From Dioscorea cayenensis subsp. rotundata (taxonomy: Eukaryota > Streptophyta > Magnoliopsida > Dioscoreales > Dioscoreaceae), in assembly GCF_009730915.1 (NCBI RefSeq), contig NC_052479.1:30691610-30755609 (forward strand): a DNA stretch of 64,000 nucleotides, in the 5' to 3' direction. A program made the position numbers and the translations under genes. A model generated the notes under the pieces. That model was not told where the DNA came from, ran no database searches, and was given only the letters and a program-made list of their open reading frames with translations. Of this stretch, positions 10,188 through 30,428 are shown in pieces (within the stretch, counting starts at the first letter, position 1; the number at the start of each line of letters is the position of its first letter).

Positions 10188-13100
10188 CTATCTTCCACGC
10201 TGGTTCCTCTGTCTATTCTTCTCTGCACTCACTGGGTTAGGCTTCAAACTTGGGCTTCCAAACTTTAGAGGCACAATTTGCTTGATGTATGAGTTTCCGG
10301 GAAAATGTCTTCTCTCTTTCGGGATTGATCGCAGCTCTGGCAGCCAGTAGGCGACATACTCTCCATCTGGGTCATAAGTTTTCGCCTGAATAGATAAAAA
10401 GAAATAGTTAAATATTAATCTTTAATTCTCTTAATTAAGTCAGTATATTGAATAATATCGACCATAAAAGCCGATAAGGTTGATCCATGAAACTAGTAGT
10501 ATTTTTTTTTTCTCAGGAAACACACAATGAGACAAGTTTGTTTAGACTATAGAGAATTATACAATACCAAAAGATTTAGGAAGGTGCACTTACTTGCTTT
10601 GGTATACTGAAATATCGATCTTCTCTTGGATCGTTGCCAACACCTAGCATAACAATACCATGAGTTACTGTTAGAAATATTTGGAAGTCATCTAATGTAT
10701 GTGTATTATATACTAGGATAGTTTCTTATTAGATCCTTAACTTCCCTCCCGAATTCATATTCTCAATTCTTAAAAGTTAGAAACAGTGTGATTCAAAGCT
10801 ATTATGTAAGGAGTATTATTAACCTGCGCCATAGGTCCAATTGCCATAATTTGAACATGGATCATAATCCAAAAGGCATGTCTCAAACCATTCAGCCCCC
10901 ATTCTCCAATCTATGCCCATATCTCGAACAAGAAAAGAGCAAACTATCTGCAAAAATTGATGAAAAAATGCCAAATTCAAACTTATCTTTATTTGGCTTA
11001 ATTTTCAGCTGGTAATGCAATGCTAATAAGCAAGAAATTTTTGGTAGAGATGCTGTTGTTGAAATTAACCAACTTATAAACCGTTCTTTCTTTCCGTCTT
11101 TTTTCGTGTTTGAAAAGTAGCAAGGGGTAATTGAACAAGCATTTTGGAGGTATGATGACTACTTTCTGGGATTAAAGATGAAATTACCTGACGTCCTCGA
11201 TTAGACATGAATCCAGTTGTTGATAGTTCTTTCATGTTTGCATCAATTAGTGGATATCTGTGATTGATGAGAAAGAGGAACATTATTAATCAGTTAACTA
11301 CTTCTTAGGATATATGCAACGAGATTCTACAACAAACAAAAATAGCAATACCCAGTACGGCCGTCTCTCCAAGACTCAAATAAGGATTGATCCTGGCTCC
11401 ATTTTGACATTATTTTTCTTGGACCTCCTGTGAAAAGTAAGAAGTCTGAGCAATTAACTATGCAATATAAACAAATTAAGAACATACCGAAGCTTTTCAC
11501 CTATGTGAAAGATAGAATTTCCACATTTGATTGAGAGAAACCGGAAGTAGTCCCTCCATATCAATTCAAACAAAACCCTGGAACCATAAGAGTTGCGTAG
11601 TAAGAAAAAATAATTGCAACTGTCACGCAGCTTCATTAATCAAGAGCTTAACATTTGCTTGCAACTATGTGGTCATATTAGAGGTGTAGTCATACCAGTA
11701 TGTTGAATCATTTGCAAGCCTTTCCTTCTCATATCGCTTGACCTGAAAAGAAAAGTTGCTTGAACTTTTCCGTGGTATAACTACATGGAGATGAGATATT
11801 TAATTTAGATATCGAACCTCTTCATAGATGTAACGTGGGGAAAGACTTCCAGATGCCAGCCATGGAGAGAATTTTGTTGAGTAATCTGGTCCCAACATAC
11901 CATTCCTCGTCTCCTTATAGACTTTCAATAAATCCTGTATAAACAAAAGATTAATTTTCAGGTCCTACGGCTACCAATATAAACCATTTCTCTCAGCTTG
12001 AAGGCACATGCGGTAATCTTCCAAACAAGATTTACATGGAATTGATGTATTTCCATTCTTGTCTCATAATGCTTTTTATGGAAATTGCACATCCATAACA
12101 AATCTAAAACACCCCGACATACAACCACCTTTTTCAACTTAAAGAGAGAGCAAAGAAAATGAAAGGAACACATAGACAGCAAGATACAACTCATTTTCTA
12201 GTATGCATTTCATTGTGATGGTGCATATTATCAAGCTGTATCTGAATGATGCTAAAAACTTTAAATATGTATATATGTGCTAGAAGTTCTTTTGGCAGAG
12301 TGAAAAGAATTTCCTGTGATTACAAAGAAGTCTGAAACTAGCATTGTGGATTTGAAAATAACTCTAGAAGAACAAGGCTTGATGAACTTGCCTTCTTCCA
12401 GAAATAATCATGTAGCCTTCCCAGTGCCGCACTCTCACCCCCAACAAAGTGCATTCCGTTGTCACACTGCATTAGTGAACACAGAACATCTCCAGTTAGT
12501 ATCTAGTTGATAGCATACTTTCTCATCTCCATTAAATAAGACAGCCATTCTGCTAAAAAATAGCACATTTTGATTGCAAGGCCAGCAGAGAGAAGCCAGG
12601 TTTCCTGAATGACAAATGTGTGTCACGACATCGTGATCAAGTATACCACAATTCTGTGAGATTAAGCCCAGAAATATTTGTCCGAGTTGTAGCCGCATTA
12701 GATGATTTGGAGGTTAGAAAGAAAAACATAACCTGACTTGCCGTTCTCTCATGGACACCTAGTTGCTCGAGCGAAGGAATGGTTCCCCAACCACCAATTT
12801 CATCCAGTCCATTACTAGGACCTGGCCCAAGCGACAATGGCAGCTTGCAGCAAACCCTGATTGAACACCTGGATTCCACAGACTGCGAGACACGAGACAG
12901 TTTCAGGAAGAAAACTCAAATTAATTTTCTATCAAAACGATATCAAACATGCTTAACTTATAGAAGACAGGACTTTCTAATTTCACCTTACGGAATTGTG
13001 TATAAACGTCTGGTAAATTATTGGCATCAAAAGGCAGGTCATCTATATGGTATAAAGTACTTCCCCAGATAAGCTGTAGCTTAGGATTCAAAGGCTTCTG

Positions 13101-14523
13101 GTTAGACGATCCTATAGGCAGCACCACTTGCTGCAGCCCTTTATGAACAAGCCTTTCAACAAAAACTTCCTCACTGCAAGTTTCCTTATGGGCATAAACC
13201 TGAGATAAACAGTGCCAGGTCAAGAAATTAAGCTCAGTTCTAAAACAAAAAATTGAAGGGAAGTCACAGAATTTATAACTGTATGGGCTCCGGTGGCTTT
13301 TACGACTGTAGGTAGGATTTCCTCTGGTTTCCCATGCTGTATTAACAGGTTCAGTCCTTTCTTCATCAGATTATTCTTCAAGTCCGTCAAGCATTCTATC
13401 AGGAATTGAACCCTAATGGCTGACGATGATCACAGATACATTAATAAAATTTTCCAAATTTAATGAAGCAAAATAATCCCATGATTACTATCCCAAACTT
13501 AACATTGAAGAATCATGAAAATTATATGATTTAACACCACAAAAAGTGAGGATTTTTAAGGTATACTCATACCTTAACATGCATGAATAAAAGGTAGACA
13601 AATCACCAAAGTTCTAACAAACAATTGGAATGTTTGAAGGCCGATCAAAGATGAGAATCATTCATGCTTGTAATTCAACACAACTCCAAGCACTAAAAGA
13701 GAGAGGGAGAAAAAAAAGAAATGAAATTTACCAGGGAGACAATGCACTGCATTTAAACTAATTAGGAAGAGATCGAGCACATAGTTCAACTGACAAATAT
13801 CTTAATTTTGAAATTGAAATTCACTAAATTTGAAGATAGAACTTGACAGAATTAGTTCATAGTGTGTCCTACATTTCCACTTTAGCTCAATCATGAGCAT
13901 CCTCAGCAAAAGACAGCGTAGTAAATGTGAAGCATTATGGCTTATGGATGCATTGACTATTCTTTAGGCCATGAAAACCATCAGGGATTCAATTATCTAT
14001 CATTATTCCAAAATATGAATGAATTGATCACCAGGCTGAACAAATGCATGCTCTAAAATTTCCCATCAAAGAAACAAATGGATGGTGATATGAAAGCACT
14101 GGAAAAATCACCTCCGGTTTTGGGGAATCCGAAGTAATGCGTAGTCCCAAAGTTACGAGGATCAACGCAATAGACAGGAAGAACGGCAGCGGAGCTTGCC
14201 CAAGCGCGGAGCAGCGCCTCATTGTCGAGCAAGCGGAGATCGTTGCGGAACCAAACAATGGCCACACCGGTACCATTCCTTCGATTCAAATCGGAGGCGG
14301 TGTACCTTTGGAACGCCTGCTTGGATACCAACGCCGTCTCGTCGGCGGTGAGGTCCGGGACAGTCACCAATGGCTGCTTAGAAGCGGAGGAGAGCATGAC
14401 TGTGAGAAGGCGGCGGGGGATCGGTATGAGCTTTCGATTCAAAGCTAGGGTTTTGAAAGGAGGGAAGGAGGAGTGGGAGTAGGAGAAGAGCATCATCGCT
14501 CTCTTCTTCTTCTTTGAGAGCAT
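10188..14523 (-). CDS. CRYD: Cryptochrome DASH, organelle-targeted
   Basis: Thirteen exons join in frame to 582 residues: 14523-14112, 13419-13280, 13199-12987, 12882-12733, 12466-12392, 11934-11818, 11742-11696, 11577-11501, 11427-11352, 11257-11188, 10947-10824, 10643-10594, 10385-10188. The N-terminus is serine- and basic-rich with few acidic residues, as expected of a transit peptide. A photolyase domain follows ([18 protein letters not shown], then [12 protein letters not shown]), then the FAD-binding domain ([67 protein letters not shown]). These wordings are those of CRY-DASH (plant CRY3), FAD/MTHF proteins that repair CPDs in single-stranded DNA and act in plastids and mitochondria. 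The C-terminus is a short basic tail, not the long tail of CRY1/CRY2. Intron 5 has a GC donor (AAG|GCAAGT at 12391). Confidence 0.95.
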
Positions 14524-15005
14524 GATGAGAGAGAGTGGAAGCGCGGGAGTTATGACACGTGTCGGACTATGAATGGTGTTTACGTGGCAGAGCATTAGCC
14601 ACCAGAAAAAGTCTTGTGGATTGAGTGGATTTGCTGTCTTGATCCGAACAGCAAACAGTAAATATGTGCTTGTTTACACTTATAGCCCTAACAAAACAGA
14701 AAATTATTATCTTGTGAGGAAAATTCACCACTGGACCACAAGGATCCTCAAATATTAGTTTTAGTCCTTGCCTTTAAAGAAATTTCAGTTTTATTATTAT
14801 TTTTTTTTCAATATGAAATCAATAAAACTTAATGAATTAAATTTGATTTCCACAATAAGAAGTATATATATGAGCTATTATGCCAAAAACTATGAATCAA
14901 GCTTACAAAAACAAACATTGATTGATGTTACAAATAATATACAGAGATTAAGCAAATATGAGAACAAGGTTGAGATCTTATTAAAGTTGAGACATAGATG
15001 AAAGT
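14524..15005. other. Spacer between CRY-DASH promoter and fibrillin 3' end
   Basis: It holds the CRY-DASH 5' UTR and promoter on the right-hand side of its start and the short 3' UTR of the fibrillin gene. A CACGTG-containing word (tgacacgtgtcgg, about 14552-14564) lies about 30 bases upstream of the CRY-DASH ATG. This is a G-box, a core often bound by bZIP/bHLH light-signalling factors, but its use here is an inference. Confidence 0.4.
14554..14561. promoter_or_regulatory. G-box (CACGTG core) upstream of CRY-DASH
   Basis: An acacgtgt palindrome sits about 30-40 bases upstream of the CRY-DASH start codon. G-boxes are typical of light-responsive plant promoters. It may lie in the 5' UTR, since the transcription start is unknown. 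Confidence 0.4.
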
Positions 15006-17155
15006 TTAGGCTCTTCTAACAAAGACAAAGAGTGAGCCTCTAGAGCCCTTCCCAAGCCTTATGTTCTCATCAATGTAACTGATTTCCAGCTTAACCTCAC
15101 TTTCCCAGCCATACTGAAAATCTAATGATCCAATCTTCAGTTGAGGAGGCTCAAATATAACTTCAATCCATTTATCATCCAACACTTTCAGTTTTCCTGA
15201 TAATTGAATTTCCAAAGCATGAATCATGAGCACAGAAAAAAAAAAAGTATGAAGTAGTCGAGATTTTTAATAACTAGTACCTTTGAGTGATACTTCCCCA
15301 TCGAGAAATCCAAAGATGGAGAATGAAACCTTATTTCTGACAGAATCAGGGGCTTTGACAATTTGGATCATTTCATTTGTTTTGAAAATAAGGCGGCCGA
15401 TGGCACTCCTGTAGCCTCCTCCCGGTGATGTTGGCCTTGAGCAGTACACTACATCCCACTCTGAGAGACATACAAGTGATGAACATAAAGCCAATGCTTT
15501 TAAGGAAATCAGAAATGCTTGGCAATTTGTAGTTAGTTTCTCATGTTTCAGGTATCAATACAAATGCTAGAAAAGTTCATGCATGTATGGGAGTGATAAG
15601 AGATAGTTTCGAGGAGAGTCCCATTACACAATCAGCAAGACTAAGAAGAGAGAACAAAATTACAAATAAGAATTCAGCTGCAAAGCACCAAAAAGAGAGA
15701 GAGTATGGACTTCTTTGAAGTCATAACAGAAATGTATCGGTTTATAGTTAACATATATCAGATCACATATGCCAGAACTTCACAAAAACAAGCTTTGCAA
15801 TAAAAATTGATGAGGTTGCCAAAAACAAAGAAAAGAAATACAGAAAGATATACAGAAAGCATACAAGCATCCAAGAGAATCACAAATATATCAGGAATTC
15901 CTCCAAGAGTAAGGTGTACCTTCAGACATACTAACACAATCAATAGCCTCAGTTAATCACAATCAAAACAAAATATATTCCACTGCTGAGTTTGACTGAC
16001 TAGAATTACCATGGAAATGGGAGCAGTGCTTACTATACACAAGAGCAGGATAATGCATTTTCTCCTCAGGTGACATCCTAAGTAAAATCTGCATGAAGAC
16101 ATCCTGAACAAGGATTATTCAAGCTTTGGATAGGTTGTACCTAGTGATTTGAAGACAAAAAGCCAGGGACAGATTCAATCTTAGGACATTGCTTAAGAAT
16201 GGGCTCAATGTGTGCTACCCTTCTGTGCAAGGCTTTCCGGAATTACTTTAATCACACTAGGTACAACAAATCCAGAGCTCGAACCATACACGCCTAGCAT
16301 ATCTGACTCAACAAACACATTGACCAGCATGTAACCCAAGATGAAGATAGAAGATGATGGCTTTGAGAAAAATATAACCAGTAATTGTTCTCAAAGGAAC
16401 TTAGGTTTTTCAGATGCAATTGTGTGTTGAAGAGATAGTCCACACAGTTATTTAAAACCTTAAATCCAATGGATAGATGCATCCCAGGCCCAAGGCATAG
16501 CTATTTTGAAGCAAAATGAAAACTTTGGTTGAAAATGTATGATTTTACACATGTTTTTTCCAAAATCCAACAACTGAATTATCATGGAAATATCTGTGAA
16601 CAATGGAAACAATCTCAAAACATGAATTTGTTTATCTTGTAAATTCATTTCTTATTTCTTTCATTTTACCACATTACATATTAATTTCACAACTCTGTAG
16701 TTCTATAGAAAAAAATTAAAAGAAGAATACATTGAACAGTGAACAGTGATTTGATTCTTATTCAGCAATGGAGAGCTCAAAGAGTAAAAGTGTTTCTCAC
16801 CTCCAAAAATGAGAGGGCATTTGACTGGCTCATCAACGCAGTACTTGTGGAGCTGCTGAGCGACGGCAGCGACATCACTGTGCCCTTCCTTGCTAAGAAG
16901 AACTCCACGATCACTGCCTTTCACCTACAAAAACCAAAGCTAGGTTTGGCAAATAAGAACCGCTTACTAGAATGGAGATATATATATAGATAATCACAAT
17001 TGAGGGACCTTGGAGAGGATTGAGGAGACGAGGTCGCTCGGAGCCGAAGCAGGGGGTTGCGCAACGAGTGAAGAGCGGATGCGGTGGCGAGTGGAGACGA
17101 GAGAGGGAGGTGAGAGCTTGGCGTGAGGGGAGATGAGAGAAGCCATGGAAGCCAT
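15006..17155 (-). CDS. PAP8: PAP/fibrillin plastid lipid-associated protein
   Basis: Four exons (17155-17009, 16924-16801, 15460-15281, 15196-15006) encode 213 residues. The N-terminus (MASMASLISPHAKL, rich in S, P, R and poor in acids) looks like a chloroplast transit peptide. The body has the fibrillin lipocalin-like pattern: GEWDVVYCSRPTSPGGGYRS after an acidic helix region, FSIFGFLDGEVSLKG, and the family's C-terminal signature ISYIDENIRLGKGSRGSLF ending FVRRA. Fibrillins coat plastoglobules and thylakoid surfaces and bind small hydrophobic molecules. The short length and sequence suggest the group called plastid-lipid-associated protein 8; the exact subgroup is my best recollection, the family is firm. 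Intron 2 is 1.3 kb. It is head-to-tail with CRY-DASH. Confidence 0.85.
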
Positions 17156-18205
17156 TGTTCTGAGTCGCTCTGCTTCTTCGCGATGATGATGATAATGATG
17201 ATGATGATGATGATGTGATGGGCTTTTCTCCTTTTTATTTTGTTATTATTATTATTATTTAATTTTTTTTATTTTTTATTTTTTAATTTTATTTTCATTG
17301 TTTAATATTTATTGAAGTATTATCTGCTGATTGAGGCCCGGGTGTTGTTTTTGTGGGTCCAGATGATCATAGTTGACCAATCAGTGTATGAGAAGGCGAT
17401 CTCTATGGAAATCATGTCACGTGGGATTGAATTTTTATTGTAAATTCATAGATATTTTCTTGAGAATAAAAGATGGATAAATAAATTGAATAAAATGAGA
17501 GAATTGTACATATATGGAATTTTTTGGAATAATAATTAGAAAAATAATATGTCACGCATATTTGGATAAGTTTACCCATTTTCATATCCAGGATACATGC
17601 CACAAACAATATCCAACTCATCAAGCACATGATAGATATTTTTGGAAAATTTTAACAAAAAAAAACAAAAAACCAAAAACCAAATCAAGGAAATTTAGAA
17701 AATGACCAATCATTTTTTATCAATCTTTTATACAAGATGTTCATGATGTTCATATCTTATTGAAAAAATAGATTTATACCCTTGATGAGATTTTTATACA
17801 CGATAAGAGTATTGATGTGCAAAATGAGAGTATTGATGTATTGAAAAATTAACTCTACATTTATGCTCATTTCATGCGTCTAATATATGATATCTATATT
17901 TTATAAATAAAATAAAATGTGTATCCATAATTTAATGCTAAGAACATTAAAGAAAATAGTATATAACATGATCAAATAAGCCCTTAAAAAGAGTGCAAAT
18001 AAAACAGCCTCCATATTTTTATTTCATGATTTTTTTCTAAAACCATTTATGGAACAACAGCCACAATTCAACTGTGGCTCAAGGATGGAAAGAATCAGGG
18101 GGCAAAGATCTGAAGCAAATTATACATAAATTATCCAAATGCTACAAAGATTTCATCGGTGCAACTCATCCGAAGATTACACCAATATATGGTATAAATG
18201 TCACT
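17156..18205. other. AT-rich intergenic region with a GAT microsatellite
   Basis: Upstream of the fibrillin start there is a (GAT)n microsatellite at about 17183-17216 and T/A-rich low-complexity DNA to about 17310. The rest, up to the 3' end of the V-ATPase gene, is AT-rich spacer plus 3' UTR. I see no gene. Confidence 0.5.
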
Positions 18206-24505
<6,300 letters not shown>

Positions 24506-27027
24506 CGCCGCCGATCGGGATGGAAACAACAGCAAATGAGTAAAATCCGATGATCGGCGATGGCTTCCCGCTTCGGATCGAGGCCAAACGGGATGAATCC
24601 GGTGAGATCGGAGGCGAAGATGGGGGAATTCTTAGGGTTTTGGGACGGCGAGATCTGGCCCAGTGATTGAGAGGAAGAGCGAGCTCTCTGAGCGCCACGG
24701 ACGGAAGTATGTGTCGTTGTTTCCTCTCGTTGATTTTTTTTCTTCCGATTTTACCCTCTTTCATATTTATAATTACAGGAATGCCAAAAGCCATTAAATT
24801 ACATGTTTGCCCTTGCTGTAAAATTTACTTTTTTATATATATATATGGAGTATTTATCCCTGTAAAATTAAATTTCATAAAAATGGATTGTAGAAATTTA
24901 AAGGGGTGTGTTATGTAAATAATTGTAAAAAGATCATATTATCGGATCTTTGTGGATTGATATTTTTAATTTTTTTAATATGTACTTTTATCAGTGACTT
25001 TGGAATTTGGATGAATAAAGTGAAAACTAATTTTTTTTATTTGATTTTAAAAACTTATCCTGATTTGATCCTTTGTTTCATTTTTTTATATTTTATTTTT
25101 TTTTTAATATGTACTTTGATGAGTAAATTGAAAAATAAATTTTATTGTTTAGTTTTTTAAAAAAAAAATTTATCCTTATTTTTTTTTTTACTTTATTTTA
25201 ATGTTTTCTTTTATAAAGTGTTAAGTTGGTGTGGAGTGGTTTCAAGCATTTTGGAGCTTGTTTTTTTTGCCATGTTTGGGTTATTGTAATTTTGTACCAT
25301 AAAAAAGTTAAAATCATAACTTAAATGTGTCTTGCTTTGACCAATATCACGGTTTGAATAAGGGTACTTTTCCCATATATAATTCGTTGAAACCCTTTTT
25401 TTTTCATATGGTTTATTGTTTGTTTGTAACTCTCATTTTTAATCAAATATTCATTTGAAATTAAAAAAGATATATATATATATATATATATATAAATGTA
25501 TTGGAAAAATACATAAATTAAAAATGGAATTTAACCAATAAAGGACTATATAGTATAGTTTTATACTAGAAAAGGAAGCAATATCATATCCTTAAAATTA
25601 ATTATCCCATGGGTGAAGTAAGGAATACTGAATTCTTTCTTTGTACTTTGAAAATAGTTTGTTCTTAAAATATAATATGTATATATATTTATATAGCAAC
25701 ACATGAATTTGAACTTTTCAACCTACTTTTATTTAATATATTCATGTATAATTGGATTTTATTTTGACTAACTTAATCTATTTTACATGAATCGAAGGGT
25801 TTTCCTTTCAAAGAAGCAAATGTTCATATCAGTGAGTAAAAGTGAAGAAAAGTGTAGAAATGACATTTTTGATGAAGTTGTTAAAATTTATATTATTTAA
25901 CTTATAATACTTAGTTTTGTATGAAGGAAAAAAAAACATTAGAAAAAAAAGTTTTGATGTATTTTTCATTTCCTCCCTTCAATGAAAATTTTTGAAATGG
26001 ATTAAATTTAAATTAAAAAAAAAAACAAAGTAAAAGAAGTGTCGTTTTTTCAAATTAAATTTTACTATATTAATGATATTATGTGAAAGGTCTTGTTAGG
26101 CTTCGATTCAGAAACAGTATCTAAAGAATAAGCATTAGCTAATTTGACACCGGTTTCAAAATAAATGAATATTTGAAGTGAACTATCTCAGCCTACTCCG
26201 TTGATTTTTTTATTTTTTTATCAATATAGGATAAATAAAATATATCTCTTACTATATAAGTATATTTTATAATTTGATGAAATGGGTAAATAAGTTTATT
26301 GATGAAAAGAAAAAAATAATAATAATTTGTTGATTTCATCTTATATTGCATGGCTAAATTGTCTTACTCATTTCAATTTTTTTACATGTATAAATTTAAC
26401 TTAAAAAGTGTAAATTTATTGTCATATTAGCACAAAAGGATGAATTATTACATGGATTTGCACATGAGATCACTGCTCCACTTAATTAAAAATTAATTAA
26501 ATAAATTACATTATGTTGACCACATTCCAGCTATGCACGAAGTGAGCATTATAACTTGAAATTAATAAAAATAAATAAATAATACACCAGGCTTACATCC
26601 TAACATAAAAAATAACAAAAAAAAAAAGAAAAATATTTATAATATAAACAAATAAATAAAATAGTATTAAACTTTAAACCATACACGTATATATATTTAT
26701 ATATATATATATATTAATAATAAAAAAAGGGAAATGTTTATAAATAAATAAAAATAACATTATATACATATATGTAGATGTCTTGTCATCATCTAATACT
26801 TTTGAGGCCAAAAATAAACAAATAAAATAAAATAAGAAATTTAATGAATTATTAAAAAAAATAAAAAAAAAAACCATCACTGTAAGCCAATAAGCAAACC
26901 AAATAAAACCAAACCGGACCGGTTCTGAACCCGGTTCAAAGACAGAAACCCTTGTCTCTTTCCCAACACTCTCTCAAAGAAACCCCAAAACCCTCTTCCA
27001 TTCCTCCAGCGCGAGAGACAGAGAGAG
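24506..27027. other. Divergent promoter region, very AT-rich
   Basis: This 2.5-kb region separates the divergent V-ATPase A (-) and metaxin (+) genes. The first 200 bases are the G/C-richer 5' UTR and promoter of V-ATPase A. The rest is AT-rich with homopolymers and a (TA)n tract at about 25471-25494 and another at about 26690-26715. The last 120 bases before 27028 turn CT-rich and are the metaxin 5' UTR. No other gene is visible. Confidence 0.55.
25471..25494. repeat. (TA)n microsatellite
   Basis: About eleven TA dinucleotides occur in the VHA-A/metaxin spacer. Similar TA tracts occur at 30731-30753 and 31091-31112. Confidence 0.9.
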
Positions 27028-30000
27028 ATGAGCGACGAGAAGGAGGAAGGGCTCGTGCTGGTTGCTCGGAAGGGCGGCTTCGGCCTCCCGACGGCATGCC
27101 CCGATTGCCTCCCCGTGTATCTCCACCTTAAGCTCGCACACGCTCAGTTCGACCTTCAATTCGACGTCGCCAACCCCGATTCGGGTATCATTTGCTTTCT
27201 TTATCGATTTCTCTTCTTCCTCGATCGTTTCACTCCAAATCGATCTTTCTCTAGTTATGCGAATCATTACTTCATATTTGTCTATGGCTGCACATTATTG
27301 AAAGCTGAGTCACTGTGTGTGTTTCTGGTGATATTCCGATGATTTTTTTAGCTAAAATCTTCGTTTTTTGTTATTTATAACGTTGCTTTTGTTGTTGGAA
27401 TGCTGCTATTAGTGTTGCATTTATGATTGAGGTTGTTTTTTCTTGCATATAGACAATGATAGGAAAAGATTTGTAGTCTTCTTGTGTCGCTTGATGTTCT
27501 AACATGCTGAAGATTTCCGAATTCAAGTGGGTTTGTAGTTTTGTAAAAATTAAAGAGGAACAGATCAATAATATTACACCACAGGCAAAAGATGATGTAG
27601 TTTACTTCACCAGAAACTCCCTTTTTCCTTTATCATTTGAGGAATATTCATCAGATATTTTGAGAAATTTATTGCCTCGAGGTAGTTACATACTTCAGCT
27701 TTCACTTTAGAGCATGTACGATATTTTGATCGAGGCTTGTGTTCTACATACGCAATAAGTTCGCAGGTGAAGTCATTCTTACTGCCTAAGCAGTATTTGA
27801 AGTGTGGTGAGGATATATTTTATCAGTCATGGATAATCCGTTTGATGCAATAGTGATTTTTGATAAAGAAATATGCCATGTCTCAGTTCTCAGTGCTTGT
27901 ATCTTTCTTTATGTTTGTCTGACATTGCTTTCTTATATTCCATAGATCATGTGCCTTATGTTGAGTGTGGTGATTATGTGACATTCAACAATGAGAAGGG
28001 TGGTGTTATGGAGTCTCTTAAAGAAGATAACATTGTTGATTTGGACTCCAAGCTCCAATCAAATGTTATTCCTGAATGGCTATCCACCAAAGCAATGATC
28101 TGTTCCTGGCTTACAGTTGCAGCACAATATGAACTTTGGATGGCTTCTGATGGAAGTGTTGCAGATAAGATATATTTTTCAGATCTTTCATGGCCAATTA
28201 GGAAGGCTCTTCATTGGAAACAAACCCAAGCAATGAAGAAAATTCTGGGGACAACAACACTCACTGCTGCTGACAAAGAAGAAGAGGTCTTTCTCTCTCT
28301 TTCACACACACTCGCGCGCGCGCACACACACACACAATATTGTTGTAAAACCTACTAGGCTCATATATACCCATATGCTGTGAATTCTCGTATCAAACAA
28401 GTCTACAAATGCATAAGAATAGGTCTTTTTTTCCTAAGCAGATATACAGGAAAGCAGCAAAATCATATGAGGCACTCTCCTGGAGGTTAGGAGATCAAAC
28501 ATATTTCTTCGAGAACAGGTAAATTACTGGCCTTGTGCACCCTTTTGTTGAGTCACAATTATGACAATTCTTGTTGATTGTTCACAGGCCTACTAGTGTG
28601 GATTCTATGTTCCTTGGGCATGCGTTGTTTGTCCTTCATGTTTTGCCTGTAAGTTCTGCCCAAAATGGGTGCTTATCTTAGGATCTGAATGCTTATGGGC
28701 ATATTTCTCCTTTTTGCTCCGCAAGCATCTTCTCTTTAGCCTTACACATACATAGAGCATTCTTTTAATAGTTTATTGCTAGATTTCCAAATATATAGTT
28801 GCTTTAGCATATGTTTTTCATCCTCTCAGTGATTTGTTTTCCATTCCTTAAAATAAAAACCATAATTATGCTAGGATGTGCTAAGATTTTTGTGGACACC
28901 CTCTGTTATGATGAAACTTTGTGTAGTTCAAGGATCTAATCTATTTGAGCTCTATCTGCCTGCATAATATTTTAATTTTCTAACCCTGCAGGACACATCT
29001 GTCCTCCGAAGCAATCTATTGAAGCATAATAATCTGGTCAGTTATGCAGAAAGTCTTAAAGCAGAGTTACTGGAAGCTAGCTCATCATCATCTGTGCCTA
29101 GATCACCCTTTGATGCATCAACGTCAACTCCTCGAAGGAGAGCTTCTCAATGGAGTAAGATCTAGAATCTGGTTTCCAATATGTCTATTGAATGCTTGAA
29201 TATGCCCATTAAATTAAATCTTTATTTAGTGCACTTGGTGTTTTCATTACTGAATGTTTATAAAAGCTCCTTCAACTAGCATGACTAGTTTATTATTTTC
29301 TAGTGGGCTGCATTTTTCGGTTTTCATTTTTCTTGTCTGTTTTATTAAATCTCTTTTGTCTTTACTCAAAGTAATTTCCTAGTGGCAAGATAACTCGTGG
29401 TTATAATTACAACAAACATATCACCTTGAAGATTGTAGTGATTTCTTCATATTGTTATATTTAATTTCAAAAACTGTGGATATAAAAGGCTAAACCTGCA
29501 TAACGAGATAAATTGAAAGTTCTGTGCTGCACCACTTATTCATGGACTGGTAATCAATCAATTATCTCTAAGCTGATCAAACTTGCTTGATTTTTAGCTT
29601 GATTGAGAGTCTCACTTTTCAAGGGAACTTGCCACTGTTGTGAATTTAGTGGTCAAGCACTTAAGAACTCCAATTCACTCTTCCCCTTTTAGCTTGGAAG
29701 GGAACCTGGGATATCTGCGGGGTAGGAGAACTTGTTTGGTTGTATGGGTTGAGTAATTGAAGATTCAAACTTCAATTGTTTCCTGCTATAATAATTCTGC
29801 TAAACAATAGGGCTCATTATATTTGGCGTGATGTTTCATTGCTACCGAGTGATGACTCATTATCCTTTTAGCATATTACCATTGGATTAACCATCCACAG
29901 AGATGGTATTTGAGAACTATATAATATGTGTCTACATAATTGGATAGAAATTTTCAATTATTGTGACTGAAATGGTTTTTATCAAAGATGCCAGTTTTAT

Positions 30001-30428
30001 TCTGGACAGAATATTGAGGAGATGAGGTTGTTTGACCAGTGACTGATTCACTTCAGTTTATCATTCTATAATGGTAAAATGTAGAAATGATATGTCATTT
30101 AAAATGAGACTAGCCATCCATCATTTTGGTCTTGAACTAACTGAAATTTTCTCCAATTCTTTATTCAAGTAAATAGAGATGATGACGACTGTTGTTTTAA
30201 ACATTGTCTGAGATTTTGTTTGAACCGTCTAGTTTGGCTTGTGCAGAGTCTAAGCCCAAACAAAAGCCTAAGAAGGAAAAGACGGAGGAGGAGAAGACCT
30301 TCAGAAGAAGAGCCAAATACTTCCTTGCCGCCCAGTTTGTGGCTGTCCTGGTCTTCCTCTCCTTGTTGGGAGGCACTAATGATCCTGAGCTGGATGCAGG
30401 TGATGATGAGATGGCCTATGAAGACTAG
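27028..30428 (+). CDS. MTX1: Metaxin (SAM/TOM-associated outer-membrane import protein)
   Basis: Six exons (27028-27184, 27946-28286, 28442-28518, 28588-28648, 28992-29154, 30247-30428) encode 326 residues. The N-terminal thioredoxin-like part begins VLVARKGGFGLPTACPDCLP and continues VPYVECGDYV with NNEKGG, the metaxin/Tom37 signature. A GST-C-like helical part follows (WRLGDQTYFF, RPTSVDSMFLGHALFVLHVLP). After a lysine-rich stretch, one hydrophobic helix (YFLAAQFVAVLVFLSLLG) lies 30 residues from the C-terminus, giving a tail anchor, then an acidic end. Plant metaxin is a mitochondrial outer-membrane protein that helps the sorting and assembly machinery insert beta-barrel proteins. A CA/CG repeat (about 28305-28337) sits just after the exon 2 donor. 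Frames are intact. Confidence 0.92.
28305..28337. repeat. Mixed (CA)/(CG) microsatellite in a metaxin intron
   Basis: A run of cacacaca, then cgcgcgcg, then cacacaca follows the exon 2 donor of the metaxin gene by about 20 bases. Confidence 0.85.

Noticed and set aside
14028..14482. Open frames on the plus strand over the first CRY-DASH exon
   Set aside because: They are antisense shadows of a GC-rich coding exon; the minus-strand frame has the conserved photolyase motifs.
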